Shown piece by piece: positions 35,693 to 43,385 of a DNA stretch of 64,000 nucleotides. The DNA comes from Comamonas sp009360615 (GTDB lineage Bacteria; Pseudomonadota; Gammaproteobacteria; Burkholderiales; Burkholderiaceae_C), in the NCBI RefSeq assembly GCF_035784015.1, contig NZ_JALKOW010000001.1; one strand, given 5' to 3'. The position numbers and the translations under genes were made by a program. Positions within the stretch are counted from its first letter, which is position 1. Every line of letters starts with the position of its first letter. The notes under the pieces are model-generated. The model ran no database searches and was not told the DNA's origin. It worked only from the letters and a program-made list of their open reading frames with translations.

Positions 35693-37135
35693 TCAGGGCT
35701 GGAGGGGCTCGGTAGGGGTTGCGCTGCCGGGGTCAGGCACGCCATAACCGCCGCCCAGTGCCGCATGGAGAGCGACCTGGGCGGACAGCAGGGCTTCACG
35801 GCCCTGGACCAGCTGTTGTTCTGCGCTCAGCAGGTCGCGTTCGGCATCCAGCACATCGAGATAGGGCGAGGCGCCCTGGTCGTAGCGCAGCCGTGCCAGC
35901 CGGGCGCGCTCCTGGAGTGCCGCGCGCTGCTCGGTCAGGACCGTCAGCTGCTGCTCCAGCGTGGTGCGGCTCGACAGGGCATCCAGTACTTCGCGCATCG
36001 CCGTCTCTATGGTTTTTTCGTACTGCACGACCGCCATGTTCTGCCGCACGGCCTGCAGGTTCAGGTTGGCCTGGCGCTGGCCGCCGTCAAAGATCGGCAG
36101 AGAGATCGAAGGGGCAAACTGCCAGGCCCGACTGCCGCCTTTGAACAGGCCGTCAAGTTCGGCACTGGCCGTGCCCCAGCTGCCGGTCAAGGCAATGCGT
36201 GGCAGGAATGCGGCGCGTGCGGCGGCCACGTTGGCCCTGGCCGCCTGCAGGCCGTATTCGGCGGCGACGATATCGGGCCGCTGCGTGAGCAGATCGGACG
36301 GCAGGCCTTCGGGAACGGGCTTCAGGCGGAAGGGCTCCGACGGATCCAGCGGCAGGCGTTGCGCATCCATGCCCGTGAGCTGCTGCAGCGCATTGGCCTG
36401 CAGCGCGCGCTGCTGCGCAAGCTGCGTACCGATGGTCTGGGCCTGGTGCACCAGGGTCTGTACCTGGGTGAGGGCATAGCGCGATGTGGCCCCCACCTCG
36501 GTACGGCGCTTGAAGATGCGCAACGATTCCTCGCGGCTGGCAATCGTGCGCCGGGTCAGGGCCAGGCGTTCATCGAGGCTGCGCAGCGCCAGGTAATTGA
36601 GCGCGACCTGCTTGACGAGACTGGATTGAACCGCATGCCTGGTGGCCTCCAGCGCCAGATAGTTGCCCAGGGCGGCATCGCTGATGCTTTTGACCCTGCC
36701 CCAGAGATCGAGTTCCCAGCTGTTCAGGCCGACAAACACCTGCTGATCGCCCGCAACCACGGAGCGGCCGCTGGCGTTGAGGTCTGCCGGGACGCGTGCT
36801 CGGGCGTGACTGCTGCCCAAGCCGACCGTCGGCAGCCTGGCTGCACGCTGGATGTCATAGGCCGCCTGGGCTTCCTGTACGCGCAGCAGCGCCAGGCGCA
36901 GGTCCTGGTTGTGGGCAAGCGCCGCACGAATCAGCGTCTGCAATGCCGGGTCCGGATACACGTCCTGCCAGGCAAGCCGCGTCGCCCTGTGATCCGCCGC
37001 GCTGACCGGCTGTTGCGTCCATGCCTGTGGCCACCGGCCCGGCAGCCTGTCTTGCGCCTGTGGCTGCAGTATCGGCACGCTGGTGCTGCAGGCTGCCAGA
37101 GCTGCAAGCAAGGCGGCTGATCCCAGCAGGCGCAT
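35693..37135 (-). CDS. Outer-membrane efflux lipoprotein (TolC/NodT family)
   Basis: This 480-residue outer-membrane channel has a lipoprotein signal with lipobox LAAC (MRLLGSAALLAALAACSTS), two OEP repeats with long heptad helices, and motifs SWELDLWGRVKS and LTQRPDIVAAEYGLQAARANVAAARAAFLP typical of NodT-family factors. Upstream in-frame ATGs (37180 and 37228) would place 15-31 extra residues before the signal peptide; I use 37135. First gene of the export operon. Confidence 0.9.
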   Translation of the reverse strand: MRLLGSAALLAALAACSTSVPILQPQAQDRLPGRWPQAWTQQPVSAADHRATRLAWQDVYPDPALQTLIRAALAHNQDLRLALLRVQEAQAAYDIQRAARLPTVGLGSSHARARVPADLNASGRSVVAGDQQVFVGLNSWELDLWGRVKSISDAALGNYLALEATRHAVQSSLVKQVALNYLALRSLDERLALTRRTIASREESLRIFKRRTEVGATSRYALTQVQTLVHQAQTIGTQLAQQRALQANALQQLTGMDAQRLPLDPSEPFRLKPVPEGLPSDLLTQRPDIVAAEYGLQAARANVAAARAAFLPRIALTGSWGTASAELDGLFKGGSRAWQFAPSISLPIFDGGQRQANLNLQAVRQNMAVVQYEKTIETAMREVLDALSSRTTLEQQLTVLTEQRAALQERARLARLRYDQGASPYLDVLDAERDLLSAEQQLVQGREALLSAQVALHAALGGGYGVPDPGSATPTEPLQP

Positions 37136-37319
37136 CGAAGTGGTGATAGGGGGTGATTTGCGATTCGCTGATGGGGGCATGAATGCAGAATCTGCGACTT
37201 GAAAGCTTTTGGCTTCTGTTCGGCGCAAGATTTGTATAGATGTGAACCCCAGTATTAGGGGGCGGCTCGCTAATCGGTTTGAGATATGTCAAGAAAAGCC
37301 GCCGGGCATCAGAAACAGC

Positions 37320-37342
37320 AAAGCCCCGCGAAGCGAGGCTTT
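37320..37342 (-). terminator. Probable intrinsic terminator after rho
   Basis: Inverted repeat AAAGCC(C)CGC / GCG(A)GGCTTT with a GAA loop lies 20 bp beyond the rho stop. The trailing T-tract on the minus strand is weak (GCTGTTT), so efficiency may be moderate. Confidence 0.6.
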
Positions 37343-37363
37343 GTTTTGCAGGGCGCGAGGCGC

Positions 37364-38626
37364 TTAGCCGCCGCGGCGCATCATGTCGAAGAACTCCACA
37401 TTGTTCTTGGTGGCCTTCATGTTCTTGATCATGAGCTCCATGGACTCGATCTCGTCCATGTTGTACATGAACTGGCGCAGGATGCGGGTCTTCTGCAGGA
37501 TTTCCGGGGGCAGCAGCAACTCTTCGCGGCGGGTGCCGCTCTTGTTGAGTTCGATGGCCGGGAAGACGCGCTTTTCGTACAGGCGGCGGTTGAGGTGCAG
37601 TTCGCTGTTGCCCGTGCCCTTGAATTCTTCAAAGATCACTTCGTCCATGCGGCTGCCAGTGTCGACCAGCGCCGTGGCGATGATGGTCAGGGAGCCACCT
37701 TCTTCCACATTGCGGGCGGCGCCGAAGAAGCGCTTGGGACGCTGCAGGGCATTGGAATCCACACCGCCGGACAGAACCTTGCCCGAGGAGGGCACGACAT
37801 TGTTGTAGGCTCGTGCCAGACGGGTGATGGAGTCCAGCAGGATGACCACATCCTTGCCCAGTTCCACCAGGCGCTTGGCGCGCTCGATCACCATTTCGGC
37901 GACATGCACGTGGCGGGTCGCGGGTTCGTCGAAGGTGGAGGCAATGATTTCGCCCTTGACCGAGCGCTGCATTTCCGTCACTTCTTCGGGGCGCTCGTCC
38001 ACCAGCAGCACCATCAGGTGCACATCGGGATGGTTGGCGGTGATGGCGTGAGCGATGCTCTGCATCATCATGGTCTTGCCGCTCTTGGGCGGGGCCACGA
38101 TCAGCGCGCGCTGGCCGCGGCCGATGGGGGCGATGATGTCGATGATGCGGCCCGTGATGTTTTCTTCGCCCTTGATGTCGCGCTCCAGGCGCATCTGCTC
38201 CTTGGGGAACAGAGGGGTCAGGTTTTCAAACAGCACCTTGTGCTTGTTCTGCTCGGGCGAATTGCCGTTGACCTTGTCGAGCTTGGTCAATGCGAAGTAG
38301 CGCTCGCCGTCCTTGGGGATGCGCACTTCGCCTTCGATCATGTCGCCGGTGTGCAGGTTGAAGCGGCGCACCTGGCTGGGCGAGATGTAGATGTCGTCGG
38401 TGCTGGCGGTATAGCTGGTATCGGGGCTGCGCAGGAAGCCAAAGCCATCGGGCAGGATTTCCAGCACGCCGTCGGCGAAAACCTGTTCACCGGCTTTCGC
38501 GCGCTTTTTGATGATGGCGAACATCAGTTCCTGCTTGCGCATGCGACCGACGTTTTCGATCTCAAGCGCTTCGGCCTGCTTCAAGACTTCAGACACGTGC
38601 AGTGCCTTGAGTTCATTAAGGTGCAT
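37364..38626 (-). CDS. rho: Transcription termination factor Rho
   Basis: This 420-residue RecA-like hexameric RNA helicase has an N-terminal RNA-binding domain (MHLNELKALHVSEVLKQAEA, GFGFLRSPDTSY), P-loop VAPPKSGKTMMMQ, Q-loop/R-loop region VLLVDERPEEVTEM, DSITRLARAYN and secondary RNA site VVPSSGKVLSGGVDSNALQRPK. Normal length. It is downstream of trxA on the same strand, a widespread arrangement. The 275-bp gap to trxA carries the trxA terminator and presumably the rho promoter. Confidence 0.98.
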   Translation of the reverse strand: MHLNELKALHVSEVLKQAEALEIENVGRMRKQELMFAIIKKRAKAGEQVFADGVLEILPDGFGFLRSPDTSYTASTDDIYISPSQVRRFNLHTGDMIEGEVRIPKDGERYFALTKLDKVNGNSPEQNKHKVLFENLTPLFPKEQMRLERDIKGEENITGRIIDIIAPIGRGQRALIVAPPKSGKTMMMQSIAHAITANHPDVHLMVLLVDERPEEVTEMQRSVKGEIIASTFDEPATRHVHVAEMVIERAKRLVELGKDVVILLDSITRLARAYNNVVPSSGKVLSGGVDSNALQRPKRFFGAARNVEEGGSLTIIATALVDTGSRMDEVIFEEFKGTGNSELHLNRRLYEKRVFPAIELNKSGTRREELLLPPEILQKTRILRQFMYNMDEIESMELMIKNMKATKNNVEFFDMMRRGG

Positions 38627-38862
38627 GAAATGACTCCAAGCGTGGAGTGAGAATAACCAGGGGGGAGAGGCGTAGAGCCTAACGAATCACTGTAGTAGTG
38701 GGCAGGCTTGCCTGAAGAAAATCCAGCGCGGTCCCATGCGGTGGCCGGCGGTTCGTACATTATGACAGGAAAACTGGCGCAACTTGCAAGCTATTTATCG
38801 AGGACCGGCCGTCTGCTGCCTGCGCAAGGCCTGTGCAGATGGGAAAGTGGGGTCCACGAAAG

Positions 38863-38892
38863 CAAACAGAGCTCCGTTGGGAGCCCTGTTTG
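38863..38892 (-). terminator. Intrinsic terminator after trxA
   Basis: Stem CAAACAGAGCTCC / GGAGCCCTGTTTG (one mismatch) with loop GTTG, 9 bp downstream of the trxA stop. Confidence 0.75.
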
Positions 38893-38901
38893 TCAGAATC
38901 C

Positions 38902-39231
38902 TCAGATGTGCTGATCGAGGAAGGCGGACAGCTGAGTCTTGTTCAGCGCGCCAACCTTGGTGGCGGCCAGCTGTCCATCCTTGAACAGCATCAGCGTGGG
39001 GATGCCGCGAATGCCGAACTTGGCAGGGATTTCACGGTTTTCATCCACATTCATCTTGGCGATCTGCACCTTGCCTTTGTAGCCCTCGGCCACGTCATCC
39101 AAGATGGGGGCGATCATCTTGCAAGGGCCGCACCACTCAGCCCAGTAATCCACCAGCACGGTCGTGCCGGGTTGCAGTACGTCAGATTCAAAGCTGGCAT
39201 CCGTGATGTGCTTGATCAATTCGCTGGCCAT
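38902..39231 (-). CDS. trxA: Thioredoxin 1
   Basis: This 109-residue dithiol protein-disulfide reductant has active site WCGPC (C34 and C37), buried Asp in LVDYWAEW and cis-Pro in GIRGIPTLMLF. The start MASELIKHITD is preceded by AGGAC; a longer frame from 39258 adds 9 unneeded residues. Next to rho. Confidence 0.97.
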   Translation of the reverse strand: MASELIKHITDASFESDVLQPGTTVLVDYWAEWCGPCKMIAPILDDVAEGYKGKVQIAKMNVDENREIPAKFGIRGIPTLMLFKDGQLAATKVGALNKTQLSAFLDQHI

Positions 39232-39445
39232 TTGTAGTCCTGGATTTTCTTGAAGCAAAAAAGGTCGGCGGTCTAATCGCCTGGTTCAACGATTGTGACA
39301 GAAACTCATCTCCCGCCGCACTGTGTGGGTGGTTGTTTGCTGCTATCGCGCCAATAGTGCCCGCGGTATTGCAGAAATGCCGTCGATGGTATTCTGCGCA
39401 CCCTTTGGCGGCCGGTGGCCGCGAGCTGATTGAGGTAGCAGAACT

Positions 39446-40738
39446 ATGAGTGTCCCGGAACCGTTGATGACCGATGCTGAACCGGCCTGCGATGTGGCTG
39501 TGGTCGGTGCCGGGCCCGCAGGCCTGATGGTGGCCGAGCAGCTGGCAAAGGCTGGGCTTTCGGTCAGGGTCTTCGAAGCGAAAGCCTCGGCGGCCCGAAA
39601 ATTCCTCATGGCCGGCAAGGGCGGTCTCAATCTCACCCACTCGGAAGAGTTCTCCCGTTTTGTCACCCGTTTTGGACCCCGTTCGGGAGATCTGGCTGCC
39701 TGGCTGGAAAAATGGGGAGCGGACGAACTTCGGGCCTGGGTCCGCGAACTGGGCTTTGATACCTTTGTGGGGACATCCGGGCGCGTGTTTCCGGCGGACA
39801 TGAAGGCCGCGCCGCTGTTGCGGGCCTGGCTGGTGCGCATGAAGTCGCAGGGCGTGCAGTTCCACATGCGGCACCGCTGGACAGGGTGGTCCGACGATGG
39901 GCGGCCGGTGTTTCAGGCTGAGAGTGGCCGTGTCGAGGTGGGCTGCAAGGCGCTGGTGCTTGCAACGGGCGGAGGCAGCTGGGCGCGTCTGGGCTCGGAT
40001 GGCGCCTGGGTTGCGTTGCTGCAGGCAAGAGGTGTGGATGTTGCTCCCTTGCAGGCCGCCAACTGCGGCTTTGATGTGGGTGGGCTGCAGGGGCGTGACG
40101 CAGGCTGGAGCGAGGTGTTCGCCCAGCGCTTTGCGGGCCAGCCGTTCAAGTCGGTGGTTCTGAGGTTTGTGGATGATCTGGGCAGGCGCTTTGAGCGCCA
40201 GGGTGAGTTCGTGGCGACGCAGACCGGCGTGGAAGGCAGTCTTGTCTACGCCGTCTCATCCCTGCTGCGCGACTGTATCGCTCGCCAGGGCGATGCCCGG
40301 TTCGAGCTGGATCTGCTGCCCCAGTGGAGCCCGGAGCGTGTGCAGCAGGAGGTGCTGCGGCCGCGGGGTTCGCGCAGCCTCAGCAGTCATCTCAAGGGGC
40401 GGCTGGGGCTGGATGGCATCAAGACGGGATTGTTGTATGAAGTGCTTGGCAAGGACGGCATGGCGGACATGCAGCGTCTGGCATCCACGATCAAGGCCGT
40501 GCCGCTGACTGTCGTCGCACCACGTCCCATCGATGAGGCCATCAGCACGGCTGGCGGAGTCCGCCTGGAAGCTCTGGATGCGCGGGGCATGTGCACAGCG
40601 CTTCCCGGTGTCTTCTGCGCCGGGGAGATGCTGGACTGGGAGGCCCCGACGGGCGGCTATCTGCTCACGGCCTGCATGTCATCGGGCGTTCATGTGGCTC
40701 AGGGTATCCTGGACTTTCTGCAGGCCGGCCGGGACTGA
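39446..40738 (+). CDS. BaiN/HI0933-like FAD-dependent flavoprotein (YhiN group)
   Basis: This 430-residue protein has an N-terminal Rossmann FAD motif VVGAGPAGLMVAEQLAKAG with acidic ribose contact near VRVFEAK. The family pattern RKFLMAGKGGLNLTHSE follows. The C-terminus returns to FAD binding (GVFCAGEMLDWEAPTGGYLLTACMSSG). The substrate is unknown. It stands alone, divergent from trxA with 214 bp between starts. Confident as family, not as function. Confidence 0.85.
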   Translation: MSVPEPLMTDAEPACDVAVVGAGPAGLMVAEQLAKAGLSVRVFEAKASAARKFLMAGKGGLNLTHSEEFSRFVTRFGPRSGDLAAWLEKWGADELRAWVRELGFDTFVGTSGRVFPADMKAAPLLRAWLVRMKSQGVQFHMRHRWTGWSDDGRPVFQAESGRVEVGCKALVLATGGGSWARLGSDGAWVALLQARGVDVAPLQAANCGFDVGGLQGRDAGWSEVFAQRFAGQPFKSVVLRFVDDLGRRFERQGEFVATQTGVEGSLVYAVSSLLRDCIARQGDARFELDLLPQWSPERVQQEVLRPRGSRSLSSHLKGRLGLDGIKTGLLYEVLGKDGMADMQRLASTIKAVPLTVVAPRPIDEAISTAGGVRLEALDARGMCTALPGVFCAGEMLDWEAPTGGYLLTACMSSGVHVAQGILDFLQAGRD

Positions 40739-41219
40739 GTGCGGCGGCAAGTTCGCCGCATTGGTTTTCGAGGGATTTCGCGATGTAGGTGTCGGCTCTC
40801 GCCAGCAGCGTCGCCAGGGAAGGTCGGTGAGCGTGAAGAGGGCTTCTCGAAGAGCGAAGCCCTGTGCGAGCGGTCGGCCAAGTCTGGGGGAGGGTGGTCA
40901 TGCATTGTGCTTGGCGCTTTGGTGCTTCACAGGGGGGGGCGCGAAACCCGGGCGGGCAGGCGCGCGGATCCCCTCGGAACCCCGTCAGGCCCTGAATCGG
41001 ATGGATGCACGGCCCTTGTCGCGGCGATACGGAAAAGCCTTGGAGGCGATGTAGACGGCCGTTTTCGGGCGGCGGGCGATGGGCGCGGGTCTCCATCCTA
41101 CGAGGCGAACTCTTGCTGTGGGACAGATGCCCCGGGCCGGAGACATTACGCTGGCAGAAGCGCTCCATCGAAGGATGGGGTTGACGGATTCGCGTTGTTA
41201 CCGGAAAAGGAGGTTGGAC
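40739..41219 (+). other. Intergenic stretch before a small gene
   Basis: 481 bp without a supported gene. A hairpin AGGGCTTC / GAAGCCCT (40839-40863) lacks a T-tract and could be a weak terminator for the flavoprotein gene. A frame running 40739-41317 translates to Arg/Gly/Ser-rich sequence with no domain and overlaps the small gene out of frame, so it is not called. Confidence 0.5.
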
Positions 41220-41537
41220 ATGTTTTTCGGCAAGATCTTCGGTTTTGGACGCTCCGAACCACGCTATATCCGCCGCACGCGTGCCTATCTTCAGGAGGCG
41301 CGCATGGCCATTCTTGAGCATTCCATCGCGGCGGAGTACTACCAGTCCTCTGCGCAGATGTACGCCGAGCGCGCTGCACGACTGGAAGAGGAGCTGCGGG
41401 CCTGGGAGGAGGGTGAGCAGCATCACATTCCGGCCGTGCCGCACCACTATCCCTATGTCCCTCATTCGGCACACAAGTCTGTTGCCGTAGATGCGCCGCC
41501 CGTGGGGGCTTCAGTGGGCGTGGTCAGGGCTGCCTGA
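41220..41537 (+). CDS. Small unknown protein with a charged helical core
   Basis: This 105-residue protein is preceded by a near-perfect ribosome site (AAAGGAGG, 6 bp before the ATG), which is the main reason to call it. It starts MFFGKIFGFGRSEPRYIRRT and continues with a long charged helix (YYQSSAQMYAERAARLEEEL) that could form a coiled coil. The C-terminal third is His/Pro/Val-rich and looks disordered. There is no signal peptide or membrane segment. A bidirectional terminator follows. I do not recognise a family. Confidence 0.65.
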   Translation: MFFGKIFGFGRSEPRYIRRTRAYLQEARMAILEHSIAAEYYQSSAQMYAERAARLEEELRAWEEGEQHHIPAVPHHYPYVPHSAHKSVAVDAPPVGASVGVVRAA

Positions 41538-41548
41538 GCTGATAAAAG

Positions 41549-41578
41549 AAAAGCCTGTATGCGTGCATACAGGCTTTT
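41549..41578. terminator. Bidirectional terminator between the small gene and the tRNA array
   Basis: Nearly perfect palindrome AAAAGCCTGTATGC / GCATACAGGCTTTT (41549-41562 and 41565-41578). It serves the small gene on the plus strand and the tRNA-Asn transcript on the minus strand. Confidence 0.85.
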
Positions 41579-41581
41579 GAG

Positions 41582-41657
41582 TGGCTCCTCAACCTGGGCT
41601 CGAACCAGGGACCTACGGATTAACAGTCCGGCGCTCTACCGACTGAGCTATTGAGGA
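41582..41657 (-). tRNA. tRNA-Asn(GUU), copy 5 in transcription order
   Basis: 76 nt with encoded CCA. On the minus strand the 5' end is TCCTCAATAGCTCAG, the anticodon loop CTGTTAA (GUU), the T-arm GGTTCGAGCC, and the 3' end GAGGAGCCA. It is identical to the four other copies and is the last one before the terminator. Confidence 0.97.
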
Positions 41658-41704
41658 ATGTGTCGGTGTGACGGGCCTTGAACGATTGCAAGGCGATTGA
41701 ATTG

Positions 41705-41780
41705 TGGCTCCTCAACCTGGGCTCGAACCAGGGACCTACGGATTAACAGTCCGGCGCTCTACCGACTGAGCTATTGAGGA
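41705..41780 (-). tRNA. tRNA-Asn(GUU), copy 4
   Basis: Sequence identical to the neighbouring copies, with GUU anticodon and encoded CCA. The 47-nt spacer on its left differs from the other two equal-length spacers at only one or two bases and contains a GCCTTG/CAAGGC hairpin. Confidence 0.97.
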
Positions 41781-41827
41781 ATGTGTCGGTGTGACAGGCC
41801 TTGAACGATTGCAAGGCGATTGAATTG

Positions 41828-41903
41828 TGGCTCCTCAACCTGGGCTCGAACCAGGGACCTACGGATTAACAGTCCGGCGCTCTACCGACTGAGCTATTGA
41901 GGA
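41828..41903 (-). tRNA. tRNA-Asn(GUU), copy 3
   Basis: Identical 76-nt gene in the 123-bp repeating unit. Confidence 0.97.
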
Positions 41904-41950
41904 ATGTGTCGGTGTGACAAGCCTTGAACGATTGCAAGGCGATTGAATTG

Positions 41951-42026
41951 TGGCTCCTCAACCTGGGCTCGAACCAGGGACCTACGGATTAACAGTCCGG
42001 CGCTCTACCGACTGAGCTATTGAGGA
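41951..42026 (-). tRNA. tRNA-Asn(GUU), copy 2
   Basis: Identical 76-nt gene. The spacer separating it from copy 1 (42027-42071) is 45 nt and diverged from the other three. Confidence 0.97.
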
Positions 42027-42071
42027 ATATGTCGGTGTGATGCCTTGATATCCGCAAAGCATCGAAATTCT

Positions 42072-42147
42072 TGGCTCCTCAACCTGGGCTCGAACCAGGG
42101 ACCTACGGATTAACAGTCCGGCGCTCTACCGACTGAGCTATTGAGGA
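42072..42147 (-). tRNA. tRNA-Asn(GUU), copy 1 (promoter-proximal)
   Basis: First gene of the array in transcription order, immediately downstream of a TATAAT promoter element. Sequence identical to the other four copies. Confidence 0.97.
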
Positions 42148-42158
42148 AGAAGACCTAG

Positions 42159-42189
42159 ATTATAGGGTGTAAAAACAGGCTCGCAGGAA
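42159..42189 (-). promoter_or_regulatory. Promoter of the tRNA-Asn array
   Basis: On the minus strand a perfect -10 TATAAT (42159-42164) lies 11 bp before the first tRNA. The -35 is poor (TTCCTG at 42184-42189, 19-bp spacer). The short leader fits a tRNA promoter. Confidence 0.6.
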
Positions 42190-42329
42190 GTTCATCGCAA
42201 TTTCATCAAATTCTCTGTGCCTGATGCTCCAAACAGGCGGCACGGTTCACATGGGTTGGTGCTGACGCTATGCTTTTGAAGACTGAACCAGTGCAGCGGC
42301 CCGGTGGCTGCCGCACGCTATATTGATCT

Positions 42330-42869
42330 ATGACCGTACGTGCCATTTTGAAGATGGGGGATCCCCGTCTGTTGCGGCTTGCCCAGCCGGTGACTGAATT
42401 TGATACCGATGCCCTGCATCTGCTGCTCAAGGATTTGCTGGACACCATGCATGCAGCCCACGGTGCCGGTCTCGCAGCGCCGCAGATCGGTGAGGATCTT
42501 CAGATGGTGGTGTTCGGCTCGGGCCAGCCCAATCCTCGTTACCCGGATGCCCCCGTCGTGCCCCTGACGGTGCTGATCAATCCGGTCATCACTCCTATCG
42601 GTGACGAAGAACAGCTGGATTGGGAAGGCTGTCTGTCCGTTCCCGGCCTGCGCGCCATGGTGCCGCGCTGGAGCAAGGTGCGCTACACCGGATTTGACAT
42701 CTATGGCGACCCGATCGACCGCACGGTCGATGGGTTCCACGCGCGTGTGGTCCAGCATGAGTGCGACCACCTGTGGGGCAAGCTCTATCCGATGCGTGTG
42801 CGCGATTTCAGCCAGTTCGGCTTTACCGATGTGCTGTTTCCCGGCATCGCCCAGGCCGAGGACGAATGA
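42330..42869 (+). CDS. def: Peptide deformylase
   Basis: This 179-residue metalloenzyme removes the formyl group from nascent N-terminal Met. All three motifs are present: GAGLAAPQIG, EGCLSVP (metal-binding Cys) and QHECDHLWGKLYP (HEXXH-type metal site). Variant residues around motif 3 (HLWGKLYPMRVRD) match the second PDF type seen in Burkholderiales. It stands alone between the tRNA array and the purine permease leader. Confidence 0.95.
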   Translation: MTVRAILKMGDPRLLRLAQPVTEFDTDALHLLLKDLLDTMHAAHGAGLAAPQIGEDLQMVVFGSGQPNPRYPDAPVVPLTVLINPVITPIGDEEQLDWEGCLSVPGLRAMVPRWSKVRYTGFDIYGDPIDRTVDGFHARVVQHECDHLWGKLYPMRVRDFSQFGFTDVLFPGIAQAEDE

Positions 42870-43051
42870 ACCCGAACCGGCTGGCGTTCTAGCGTCGTCT
42901 CCGGTTTCCACCAGTTGGAAGGCTTCGTGGGCGCGAGCCTTGCAACTTTCTGTTTTCTTGCCGGGCATGGGGCAATGAAGGTTGTCAATTTTCACGCTCG
43001 AGAGCCGGTCGCAGGCGGGCTTCTGCGCTTTGGAAAGGTTCTGGTCAGCAC

Positions 43052-43074
43052 TTTGTATACAAAACTGTAGACAA
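43052..43074. promoter_or_regulatory. Tandem palindromic operator, GntR/FCD-like
   Basis: A perfect 12-bp palindrome TTTGTATACAAA (43052-43063), followed 12 bp after its core start by a related decamer (TTGTATACAA then CTGTAGACAA, 8 of 10 matches). TTGTATACAA resembles operators of GntR-family FCD regulators. The regulator is not in this window. Confidence 0.5.
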
Positions 43075-43234
43075 TTTTGGTGTCCTGGCGACGTACAGTC
43101 TCGACTCATGCCTTGCTGGGTATGGCTTTGATTGCGTCATGGAATAGTCCGTCCGACGGATGTCAGGCAATCGAAGGAGATTGAAGGACTGACTTGGGTG
43201 ATTGAAAGAGTGGTTTGCTCTTTTCACAGGTCGG

Positions 43235-43358
43235 ATCGCTCTCGCAGAAGAGCGACTGGCTGCGGCATGAGGCCCCGAAGGGGGCGATCGGAAAGCAGAT
43301 CGCAGCCAAGGGCAGTGCTGCAAGTCGACTGGACAGAGCAAAAGGCCTCAAGAGCCTT
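43235..43358 (+). promoter_or_regulatory. Structured leader of purine permease, candidate xanthine riboswitch
   Basis: Visible helices: hairpin CGCTCT/AGAGCG (43237-43254); outer stem GGCTGCG/CGCAGCC (43258-43264 with 43301-43307) enclosing an asymmetric internal loop (GCATGAG on the 5' side, GATCGGAAAGCAGAT on the 3' side) and an inner hairpin GCCCC-GAAG-GGGGC (43272-43285); and AAGGC/GCCTT (43342-43358) close to the ribosome site. GATCGC (43235-43240) can also pair with GCGATC (43284-43289), giving an alternative fold. Stem-internal loop-stem before an NCS2 purine transporter is what the proteobacterial NMT1/xanthine-I class looks like. I cannot verify its conserved nucleotides. Confidence 0.4.
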
Positions 43359-43385
43359 GGTGAGTTGGTAATTTAGGAGACAAAG

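Larger units (their letters stand above)
42870..43385 (+). other. Long untranslated region before the purine permease
   Basis: 516 bp between def and the permease without a believable gene. It holds tandem palindromic operators (43052-43074) and a highly structured stretch (43235-43358) near the start codon, each described separately. The permease ribosome site AGGAG is at 43375-43379. Confidence 0.7.

Noticed and set aside
35765..37120. 451-codon plus-strand frame over the outer-membrane factor gene
   Set aside because: No domain; the minus strand has a lipobox and OEP motifs.
40739..41317. 192-codon frame after the flavoprotein gene
   Set aside because: Arg/Gly/Ser-rich with no domain, no ribosome site, and overlaps the better supported 105-residue gene out of frame.
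41582..42147. Regular repeat array suggesting CRISPR
   Set aside because: The repeats are 76-nt tRNA-Asn genes and the spacers are nearly identical to each other, the reverse of a CRISPR array.
41582..42147. Integrated element at the tRNA genes
   Set aside because: tRNA-Asn genes are common attachment sites, but no integrase, partial tRNA copy or foreign genes flank the array.
43132..43371. 79-codon frame in the permease leader
   Set aside because: Overlaps the paired helices of the structured leader and has no ribosome site or homology pattern.
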